A stretch of DNA of 64,000 bases from Hymenobacter sublimis. GTDB lineage: Bacteria > Bacteroidota > Bacteroidia > Cytophagales > Hymenobacteraceae. A model generated the notes under the pieces. It saw only the letters and a program-made list of their open reading frames with translations, searched no databases and was not told the origin of the DNA. The position numbers and the translations under genes were made by a program. Of this stretch, positions 17,478 through 24,932 are shown in pieces; the stretch's first letter is position 1, and the number at the start of each line of letters is the position of its first letter. The DNA lies in NCBI RefSeq assembly GCF_023101345.1, contig NZ_CP095848.1, positions 1,611,501 through 1,675,500 on the forward strand. The letters run 5' to 3'.

Positions 17478-17951
17478 ATGGCTACCATCAACTATTACAC
17501 TCCGGAAGGTCTTCAGAAGCTGAAGGATGAGCTGCAGGACCTCAAAATCCGCGGTCGGGCCAAAGCCGCCGATGACCTGCGCGAGGCTCGCGACAAAGGC
17601 GACCTGAGCGAAAACGCGGAGTACGACGCGGCCAAGGAAGCGCAGGGCTTGCTCGAACTCAAAATCTCCAAGCTGGAGGAAATTGTCGGCAATGCGCGGC
17701 TGCTGGATGAGAGCAACCTGGATACTTCCAAGGTGCTTATCATGAGCAAAGTGAAATTGAAGAACCTGAAAAACAACATGGTTCTGGACTATACCTTGGT
17801 AGCGGAAGAGGAAGCTAACCTGGCCGCCGGCAAAATCTCCGTAAAGTCGCCCATTGGCAAAGGCCTGCTGGGTAAGTCGGCCGGCGACACGGCTGAAATC
17901 ACGGTACCCGCGGGTAAGCTCCAGTTTGAAATTCTGGAAATCAGCCGCTAA
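17478..17951 (+). CDS. greA: Transcription elongation factor GreA
   Basis: A 157-residue GreA, which enters the RNA polymerase secondary channel and stimulates cleavage of backtracked RNA. The N-terminal coiled coil carries the acidic tip in DKGDLSENAEYDAAKEAQ; the C-terminal FKBP-like domain has VKSPIGKGLLGKSAGD. ATG 17478 (MATINYYTPEGL) fits homologues; a frame extension to 17457 is not needed. It is followed by a perfect terminator. Confidence 0.97.
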   Translation: MATINYYTPEGLQKLKDELQDLKIRGRAKAADDLREARDKGDLSENAEYDAAKEAQGLLELKISKLEEIVGNARLLDESNLDTSKVLIMSKVKLKNLKNNMVLDYTLVAEEEANLAAGKISVKSPIGKGLLGKSAGDTAEITVPAGKLQFEILEISR

Positions 17952-17996
17952 CGGTGACCTTGTGAAATGGTGAGTTTGTGATTTTCATGAACTTAA

Positions 17997-18030
17997 CAAA
18001 AGGGCGAAGCCAGTCGGCTTCGCCCTTTTG
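17997..18030 (+). terminator. Rho-independent terminator after greA
   Basis: A perfect 15-bp stem (CAAAAGGGCGAAGCC and complement) with an AGTC loop and flanking A and T runs, usable in both directions. Confidence 0.92.
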
Positions 18031-18114
18031 CGTTTTGCCGCGTACTTTGAGGCGCCACGCGGCACTGCCGTGGTTTCCACAACTTCGCAACTTCACCACT
18101 CACTACCTTCCTCT

Positions 18115-18999
18115 ATGCCTTCTATTTTCTCCCGTATCGTGTCGGGCGAGCTGCCCGCCTACAAGGTTGCCGAGGACGACCAGCACCTGGCGTTTCTGGA
18201 CATCACCCCGCTGGTGGAAGGCCACACGCTGGTAATACCGAAAAAGGAGGTCGACTACATTTTTGATTTGCCACCCGCCGAACTGGCGGCCCTGCACCAG
18301 TTTGCCCAGCGCGTGGCCAAGGGCGTGAAAGCGGCCGTGCCCTGCAAGCGGATTGGAGTGGCGGTAATTGGGCTGGAAGTGCCCCACGCCCACATTCACC
18401 TGATTCCGATGAAGCAGGTGGCGGACATGAACTTTGCCAACCCCAAGATAAAGGTGGCCGATGCGCGCATGCAGGAGCTGGCCGCCGCCATTGCCGCCCA
18501 AGTGCCCGGCAGCGGTGCAAATAGCTCCACCGCTACGGCCGCCCTCACCAGCCAAGCCCGCCACGCAACCCCCGAAGCCAACGATGCCGCTGCTCCTGCT
18601 GCTACCTCCGATGCTACCCTGCACCAGCTCCAGCAGCTAACCCAAGGCCTCGAATACATGAGCGAATCGGAGGCGCCCCTGGAGGCCGTGAGCTACCCCG
18701 CGCCGGCCGGTGCCCTAACGGATGCGGCCTTGGCTACGCTGGCCGGTGTGCCCGCTGCTACCCAAGTGGAAAAGCAAGAGCTAACCTACTTCCTGCGCAA
18801 CCACACCGCCGACAACGGCGTGCTAGGTAACCCCGAGCTGGCCAACCGCTTTAAAGCCCTGCAGATGTACTTGAAGCAGGAACTGAACAACGTGCAGGTT
18901 TACCGTTTTGGCAGCGGTCCGCAGGTGCCGGTGCTGGTGCTGGGCGAGGCCGACGGCGATAAGCTGGCGGGCTTTAAAACCGTACTGACAGAAACCTAA
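18115..18999 (+). CDS. HIT-domain protein fused to a NuiA-like nuclease inhibitor
   Basis: 294 residues, two domains. Residues 1-130 are a HIT nucleotide hydrolase/transferase domain with the HAHIH motif (91-95). Residues 131-165 are an Ala/Thr/Ser linker. Residues 166-294 closely resemble NuiA, the protein inhibitor of Anabaena nuclease NucA: LEYMSESEAPLE (180-190), LKQELNNVQVYRFG and a C-terminal GDKLAGFKTVLTET. From memory, NuiA contacts NucA through Glu24 in its MSESE motif and through its C-terminal Thr; both are conserved (E184, T294). ATG 18115 (MPSIFSRIVSGELPAYK) is the normal HIT start, and the frame extension upstream is discarded. No signal peptide, so it is cytoplasmic. A NucA-like nuclease is encoded at 20484-21935. 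The HIT half alone would be an ordinary housekeeping protein; the fusion is unusual as far as I know. Confidence 0.9.
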   Translation: MPSIFSRIVSGELPAYKVAEDDQHLAFLDITPLVEGHTLVIPKKEVDYIFDLPPAELAALHQFAQRVAKGVKAAVPCKRIGVAVIGLEVPHAHIHLIPMKQVADMNFANPKIKVADARMQELAAAIAAQVPGSGANSSTATAALTSQARHATPEANDAAAPAATSDATLHQLQQLTQGLEYMSESEAPLEAVSYPAPAGALTDAALATLAGVPAATQVEKQELTYFLRNHTADNGVLGNPELANRFKALQMYLKQELNNVQVYRFGSGPQVPVLVLGEADGDKLAGFKTVLTET

Positions 19000-19049
19000 T
19001 CGGGCGTAAAAAGCTGGTGCCTCCATAGTATAGCACGCTGCACAAGATT

Positions 19050-19078
19050 AGCGGCCAGCCTGGTTAGGGCTGGCCGCT
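19050..19078. terminator. Hairpin terminator between convergent HIT-NuiA and MFS genes
   Basis: An 11-bp perfect stem (AGCGGCCAGCC / GGCTGGCCGCT) with a 7-base loop, followed on the plus strand by GGTGTTTT. The T-run is modest. Confidence 0.7.
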
Positions 19079-19109
19079 GGTGTTTTACCCTCGAAGCCTG
19101 CACCAAGCA

Positions 19110-20273
19110 TTAGTCAACGGCCGAGCGGCGGGCCAGGGCCGCTACTGCTACGCCCATCAGGGCAATCAAGGCAAAGGATACCCGCAAGTTGGTGACGCCG
19201 GCTACTAATCCAATAACGGGTGGGCCGAGCAGGAAGCCAGCAAACCCAACCGTAGAAACCGCCGCCAGCGCTACGCCCGGCGACATAGTAGTAGAACGGC
19301 CCGCTGCCCCGTACACCAGCGGCACCACCGACGATACGCCCAGCCCCACCAGCATAAAGCCCAGCGTAGCAGGAATAACGCCGGGGAAAGCCACGGCAAT
19401 GAGCAGGCCAGTGGCTTCCAGCAAACCACTCAGCACCAGCGTGCGCCGGCGGCCGAAGCGGTCCGCAAACCAGTCGGCTACAAAGCGGCCTGCCGCCATA
19501 GTGCTCATGAAGGCGGCAAACCCCACGCCCACCAAGTCTTTATCCGCCTGCACAACCTTGCGGAAGTACACCCCACTCCAATCGAACATGGTTCCTTCGC
19601 AGAGTAAGGAGCAGAAAGCCAATACGCCCAGCAGCAGCAACGATTTATCGGGAAGTACAAATATTGGGGCGTCCGCTTCCCGGGGCGCGTCGGCGGGCAG
19701 CAGGTAGGGGCGGGCCAGAAATACACTACCGATTACCACAGCCGCCACGAGCAGAAAATGGGGAAGGGGTGCAATGGTGTTGCTAATCATGAAGGTGCCC
19801 AGCGCCGCGCCGGCAAAGCCTGCCAGGCTCCACAAGCCGTGGAAGGATGCCATGATGGACTTGCCGTAGAGGGCCTCCACGCCCACGGCCTGGGTATTGA
19901 TGCTGATGTTGGCCATGTTGCTAGCCAGCCCGAACAAGACCAGCGCCCCCATGAGCTGCGGGGTGGTAGTAGCCAGTCCCAGCAGGGGCAAAAACGCCGC
20001 GTACAGAAACAGGCCCAGCACCGTAAGTAGGCGGCTACCGAAACGAGCCACCAGCCAGCCCGACAGCGGCAGCGAGGCCATAGACCCCACCGGTACGGCC
20101 AGCAGGACGCCTCCCAGCTCGGTATCGGAAAGGCCTAGCTGCTGCTGCACGGTAGGGATGCGCGCCGCCCACGTAGAAAAGCACAGCCCCTGCAGCAGAA
20201 ACGCGGCGCTTACGGCCAGGCGGTGCGTGCGGCGGGGTCGGAGCAGGGGTGATGTAAGGGGTTGAGCAAGCAT
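19110..20273 (-). CDS. Major facilitator superfamily transporter (YbjJ-like)
   Basis: A 387-residue membrane protein with about 12 predicted transmembrane segments. It contains the first-loop sequence SGWLVARFGSRLL and the repeat-like motif ADWFADRFGRRRTLV in the second half, as in MFS porters. The N-terminal motif WAARIPTVQQQLGLSDTELG is typical of the YbjJ-like group, whose substrates are not well defined. ATG 20273 (MLAQPLTSPLL) was chosen over the longer open frame to 20330. It lies between the nuclease gene and the convergent inhibitor fusion, separated from the nuclease by about 210 bases. Confidence 0.92.
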   Translation of the reverse strand: MLAQPLTSPLLRPRRTHRLAVSAAFLLQGLCFSTWAARIPTVQQQLGLSDTELGGVLLAVPVGSMASLPLSGWLVARFGSRLLTVLGLFLYAAFLPLLGLATTTPQLMGALVLFGLASNMANISINTQAVGVEALYGKSIMASFHGLWSLAGFAGAALGTFMISNTIAPLPHFLLVAAVVIGSVFLARPYLLPADAPREADAPIFVLPDKSLLLLGVLAFCSLLCEGTMFDWSGVYFRKVVQADKDLVGVGFAAFMSTMAAGRFVADWFADRFGRRRTLVLSGLLEATGLLIAVAFPGVIPATLGFMLVGLGVSSVVPLVYGAAGRSTTMSPGVALAAVSTVGFAGFLLGPPVIGLVAGVTNLRVSFALIALMGVAVAALARRSAVD

Positions 20274-20483
20274 AGAAAAGGAGGCCGCTGGTAAGTCAAA
20301 AAAACACCCATTACGCCCCGGCAAAGGCATAATGGGTGGGAATGCACCAAGAAAAGTGAATAGGCGCGGTGGGAGGCGTCGCCGTAAAGATCAGCACAAT
20401 TGCGGAAATCCTCTTGGCTTCAGCTGCCTGCATGTACGCCCGCCTACCCCAGAGGTTGCTGCGGAGGTTGCGGCTGCCCTGAG

Positions 20484-21935
20484 CTACCGCACGGGGCCCG
20501 TATCAACCCGCGCCTCCAGCTGTTCCTGCACGGGTAGCGGAAGCTTGCTTAGCAAATCCAGGCCGGAGGCGGCCTCAATGGCATCTACGCTCACGCGGTA
20601 CCGGCTCCAGTCGGGGCTTACGGATTGGTCGTTGGGCGTATCCACGGCCACAATGCGGGCCTGGCCGGCGGCAATGCGCTGCAGGTCGTTGCTGCCTTCC
20701 GGTAGTAGCACCAGCACCTTCCAGATGCGGGCGGGCACCGTTACCCGGCCCTGGTCGAGGGTCGTCATCTTGCCATTCTGGCCGGTGCCTCCCTTGCCGT
20801 AGCTACCCATGATAACGTAGATTTCCTGGCCTTGGCGCACCTGGTCGCGGCCCCACTCTTCCAGGGCGCTCCAAGTGCGCTGGTTGTTGTTGCCAGCCTG
20901 CGGAATCATGTTGGTCATCAGGAAGGTAGCCGAGTTGTCGTCCAGGTCCGTGGTGCGGTCGGCACTGGGACAGTTGTGGCCTTTATCGAAGCCGGAGCCG
21001 GCGTAAGAGTTGCGCGTGACCTGGTAAAACTGCCGGGGCAGGGCCGGGTCGGGGCGGAAGTCGTCCTGGCGCGGGGCTGCGCCCATCCAGGCCCGGTTCA
21101 GGTGCCAGCTTACCCAGGTGGGCGTGCCGCGCTGGGCGTTGTAGCCCACGGCGAACTGGGGCTTACTGAGTAGGTAGTTGGTGGGCGTGTTTACGTTTGG
21201 GGTAGCGCCGCTGGGGTTGCCTAGGGCCATGTTATCGTCGCGGCCCGTGACTGCGGCTTGGGCTGGGGCGGGAGTAGCCGGGGCAGGGCTGGGCGCTGGG
21301 GAGGAAGGAGCCGGGGGAACGGGGCCACCTGCCCCGCCAGCAACCGCGCCGCCGGCTGCTTCTAGGGCAATGTCGTCGATGTTCAGGCGGCCCGAGCCGC
21401 CATCGGTCTTGCGGATTTCCAGGCGCAACGGGCCGGCGGCTCCTCCCTGAAACGTCGTCACGATGAGCCGTGGCCCCTGCGCCCGCACCGGCTGCCCAAT
21501 GCGCCGGAACGTGCGGCCCCGGTCGAGGCTACCCCACAGCTCCCAGGTGCTGGCCGGGTCGTCGCCGTAGGCGGCACTTTTGATACGGATGGTTTGCACG
21601 CCGCCGGGCGCATCAAAGTTCATGCGCAGCCGGCCCTGCCCGCGCAGGCGGGCCGCACGCTGTCCGCTCTTATGATCCTGGTCGGAGGAGCCGATTAGGG
21701 CATCCTCGAAATGCCAGGAACCGGAGGCCAGCGTTTCATCAGCGGCCGCGTAGGCTCCTTTTTCAGCCGTTTCAAACGTTTCGGTAATCCGTCCCGCCCC
21801 CGACTGGGTAGGCTGAGAGGCCGATGACTTGGCCGGCGCAGTGCGGGCCGTTTCGGGCGGGTTTTGAGAGCAGCCCAGGGTACTGAGGCTGAGCAGCAGG
21901 GCGGAAAACAACAAAGGAGCGGGGTGTGAAAACAT
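20484..21935 (-). CDS. Secreted lipoprotein DNA/RNA non-specific endonuclease (NucA/NUC family)
   Basis: 483 residues. A lipoprotein signal peptide ends in LSTLGC (Cys22). Residues 48-195 form a beta-sandwich-like module of the kind found in exported Bacteroidota proteins; 196-230 are a Pro/Ala linker; 235-483 are a nuclease domain very similar to Anabaena NucA. The beta-beta-alpha-metal motif reads DKGH (317-320) where NucA has DRGH. The metal-binding Asn is N351 and the Glu is E359, at the same spacing from the His as in NucA. R289 (in PRQDDFRPD) sits where I recall the NucA arginine that contacts its inhibitor. It probably degrades extracellular nucleic acid from the cell envelope. The NuiA-like partner is at 18115-18999. 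Confidence 0.94.
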   Translation of the reverse strand: MFSHPAPLLFSALLLSLSTLGCSQNPPETARTAPAKSSASQPTQSGAGRITETFETAEKGAYAAADETLASGSWHFEDALIGSSDQDHKSGQRAARLRGQGRLRMNFDAPGGVQTIRIKSAAYGDDPASTWELWGSLDRGRTFRRIGQPVRAQGPRLIVTTFQGGAAGPLRLEIRKTDGGSGRLNIDDIALEAAGGAVAGGAGGPVPPAPSSPAPSPAPATPAPAQAAVTGRDDNMALGNPSGATPNVNTPTNYLLSKPQFAVGYNAQRGTPTWVSWHLNRAWMGAAPRQDDFRPDPALPRQFYQVTRNSYAGSGFDKGHNCPSADRTTDLDDNSATFLMTNMIPQAGNNNQRTWSALEEWGRDQVRQGQEIYVIMGSYGKGGTGQNGKMTTLDQGRVTVPARIWKVLVLLPEGSNDLQRIAAGQARIVAVDTPNDQSVSPDWSRYRVSVDAIEAASGLDLLSKLPLPVQEQLEARVDTGPVR

Positions 21936-22104
21936 GAGCAGCGGTACGAACTAGACAACGAATGTAGTGTAGAACCCGAGCTTTCCATGCCGGGCCTGGA
22001 GGGCATCCCGCGGCCGTTTGTGGGCAACTAACGGCCGCGCCGGTTGGATTCCCTGCGGGTTCTGTGAACTTGCAGATATTATTCCAGTTACGCCTGCCTG
22101 CCCT

Positions 22105-24705
22105 ATGCCAGCTACCCCTCCCTTCCCGGCCCCCGCGCTGTCTTCGGCCTCGGAACTGCTCGCCGATGTGCTGTTCGTGTCGCTGACGGGCGTACTGTTT
22201 TACCAGCCAGTGTACGCCCCTGATAGTCAAGAAATCATTGATTTTCAGTGCGTACGGTTGAATCCGGCGGCCCAGCGCATGCTGGAGCTACCGGAGCACG
22301 CTGGCTGGACCCTGCTTGCCCAGTATCCACACTCCCGGCACAACGGCGTGTTTGCGTATTACTGCCAGGCCTTCCAGAACGAAGGGGCCGAACGCTTCGA
22401 TGTTAATTATCAGGCCGACCGGCTGGACAACTTTTTTCACCTGGCAGCTCGGCGCAGTGGTCAGCTGTTGGTGGTTAGCTTCACGGATACCGCCGACCAA
22501 GACCGCAGCAACGTGGAGCAAACCCTGCGCGAAAGTCACGCGCGGGAGCGGCAGGCCCGGGCCGAAGCCGAAACCCAGCGCCAGCGCCTCCACGATATGC
22601 TCATGCAGCTGCCCGTGTGCATAGCCATATATGTTGGACCCAACATGGTGTATGACTTGGTGAATCCGTATTACCAGCAGCTGTTTCCGGAGCGCACAAT
22701 ACTGGGTCTGCCCCTGAGCGTGGCCCTGCCCGAGCTTAAAAGTCAGGGTGTATATGAGGAGCTCACTCGCGTGTACCGAACTGGAAAGCCCTATTACAAT
22801 CAGGAGCAGGAAACCTGGGTTGATTTTACAAATTCAGGCCAGCTGCAGAAGCGCTATTTCAACGTGTTCTTCCAGGCCCTGCGCGATGCGGAGGGTAGCA
22901 TCTATGGCCTGCTGAACTTTGCTTACGACGTGACCGAGCAGGTGCAGGCCCGCCAACAGGTGGAGCAGCTAAATCAGGAGCAGGCAGTTATCAACGAAGA
23001 ACTGCAAGTAGCGAATGAGGAGTACAGCCTTACCAACGTAGAACTGGTGCAGACCCAGCGCGAATTGCGCACCCTGAACCAGGAGCTGGAAGCCCGCATT
23101 CAGGAGCGCACGACCCAGGTAGCAGCGGCCCTGCGGAAAGCGGAGCAGCAGGGCCAGCTGCTGGAGCAGCAAAAAGTGTTACTTCAGCACATTCTCAGCC
23201 AAGTACCCGCCTCCATTGCTACCCTTACCGGCCCCGAGCACCGGTACACCTTTTTCAACAGCAGCTACCACGTGTTGTCTGGGCAGCGGGCCCAGTATGA
23301 CCTGCCCGTTTCGGAAGCTATACCTGAGATAGGTAGCCAGGGCTTTGTGCACCTGCTTGATAGAGTGTACAGCACGGGTGAGCCCTACGTGGGAATTGAG
23401 GTGCCCGTGCAGCTGCGCAACCCGGCCAGCAACACGTCACGGCAGCAGTACATCGACTTCGTGTATCAGCCCCTGGTAACGGTTGAGGGCAAAACGCAGG
23501 GCATTCTAGCCTTTATTGTAGATGCTACCGACAAGGTGCTGGCCCGCCGGGAGGTGGAGCGCAGCCAGGAGCTGCTGCAACTGGCCCTCACGGCGGGCCA
23601 GATGGGCACCTGGCACCTGGACCTGCGCACCAACACCTCCGAGCGGTCCTTGCAGCACGACCAGCTGTTTGGCTATACCGAGCCGCAGCCAGAGTGGGGG
23701 GCAGACCGGTTTCGGAGCCACGTAGTGCCGGAGCAGCAGGAACTGCTGGAAGCGGCTTCCTTGGAAGCCCGCCGAACGGGCAGCCTGCAGCTTGAGGTGC
23801 AGATTGTGCGCGTGGACCAGCAGCGGCGTTGGGTGGAAGTGCGGGGCAAAGTTTTTTACGATGAAAGCGGCACGCCTGTGCGTATGGCCGGGGTAATAAC
23901 TGAAATAACCGAGCGCAAAGTGGCAGCGCAACAGCTCCAGTTTCTGTCAGATGAGTTGGAGGTAACCAATGCAAAACTGGAAGCCCGCAACCAGGACCTG
24001 CTGGAAACCAATCGGCAACTCAAGCGCACCAACGTGGACCTGGATAACTTCATTTACACGGCCTCCCACGACCTGAAAGCCCCCATTCTTAACATTGAAG
24101 GACTACTGAACGCCTTGCAGGGTAGCCTGTCTCCGGCGCCCGGCGCGCCAGAGGTAGCCCAGATTCTGGCCTTGATGTACGGCTCCGTGGAGCGCTTCAA
24201 AACCACCATTGCCCAGCTCACCGATGTAGCCCGTCTTCAGCAGGAATACGCCCAACCGGCCACTCAGGTAGCTTTAGCCCCGGTGCTGGAAGGTGTGCTC
24301 CTGGACCTGGCTCCCCTGCTGCAAGACACGGGTGCCCAACTAGAGGTGCACGTGGAGGAGTGCCCCTTGGTGGCCTTCTCCGAGAAAAACCTGCGTTCCG
24401 TGGTCTATAACCTCATCAGCAACGCCGTGAAGTACCGCCACCCTGGGCGAGTACCCCGGGTGCAGGTGCGGTGCCGAACCGAGCAGCAGTTTCTGGTGCT
24501 GGAAGTGCAGGACAATGGCCTGGGCCTAGATCTGGCCAACGGACAGAAGCTGTTCGTCATGTTTCGCCGCTACCATGCCCACGTGGAGGGCAGCGGCATT
24601 GGGCTGTACATGGTCAAGAAAATGGTGGAAAACGCCGGCGGACGAATTGAGGTAGTCAGCGCGGTAGGGGAGGGCTCCACTTTTTCGGTGTATTTGCCGC
24701 GCTAA
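22105..24705 (+). CDS. Soluble multi-PAS sensor histidine kinase
   Basis: An 866-residue kinase with no transmembrane segment. Approximate order: PAS-like 20-125, PAS 165-285, long coiled coil 285-370, PAS 370-475, PAS 480-605, coiled coil 610-650, HisKA with phosphoacceptor His655 (TASHDLKAPI), HATPase_c about 750-866 with NLISNAVKY, DNGLGLD and GSGIGLYMVKK. The C-terminal VGEGSTFSVYLP end is typical. ATG 22105 (MPATPPFPAP) was preferred to the upstream frame. No receiver domain and no response-regulator gene is adjacent, so its partner is elsewhere. The PAS ligands are unknown. It diverges from the nuclease gene. Confidence 0.93.
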   Translation: MPATPPFPAPALSSASELLADVLFVSLTGVLFYQPVYAPDSQEIIDFQCVRLNPAAQRMLELPEHAGWTLLAQYPHSRHNGVFAYYCQAFQNEGAERFDVNYQADRLDNFFHLAARRSGQLLVVSFTDTADQDRSNVEQTLRESHARERQARAEAETQRQRLHDMLMQLPVCIAIYVGPNMVYDLVNPYYQQLFPERTILGLPLSVALPELKSQGVYEELTRVYRTGKPYYNQEQETWVDFTNSGQLQKRYFNVFFQALRDAEGSIYGLLNFAYDVTEQVQARQQVEQLNQEQAVINEELQVANEEYSLTNVELVQTQRELRTLNQELEARIQERTTQVAAALRKAEQQGQLLEQQKVLLQHILSQVPASIATLTGPEHRYTFFNSSYHVLSGQRAQYDLPVSEAIPEIGSQGFVHLLDRVYSTGEPYVGIEVPVQLRNPASNTSRQQYIDFVYQPLVTVEGKTQGILAFIVDATDKVLARREVERSQELLQLALTAGQMGTWHLDLRTNTSERSLQHDQLFGYTEPQPEWGADRFRSHVVPEQQELLEAASLEARRTGSLQLEVQIVRVDQQRRWVEVRGKVFYDESGTPVRMAGVITEITERKVAAQQLQFLSDELEVTNAKLEARNQDLLETNRQLKRTNVDLDNFIYTASHDLKAPILNIEGLLNALQGSLSPAPGAPEVAQILALMYGSVERFKTTIAQLTDVARLQQEYAQPATQVALAPVLEGVLLDLAPLLQDTGAQLEVHVEECPLVAFSEKNLRSVVYNLISNAVKYRHPGRVPRVQVRCRTEQQFLVLEVQDNGLGLDLANGQKLFVMFRRYHAHVEGSGIGLYMVKKMVENAGGRIEVVSAVGEGSTFSVYLPR

Positions 24706-24932
24706 CCAGTTGCTGCGGGTGCCAGTCGAGCTGAAAATCACGCGGCTGAAGTAGCGGTTGGCACGTGCTGGGCTGCCTGCGTGGCGGCCGCGCCGGCCGC
24801 GGCTGTGGCGAAAATTGTAGCTCCAAGCCGCCGCCTTTTTATCCTTGCCCGATGCACTTGCGTAGGCAGTACTTCCCTGCGGCTCTGGCTTCTTCCGCCG
24901 TGCTGCCGCATCTGCTACCAACGACAACGGGT

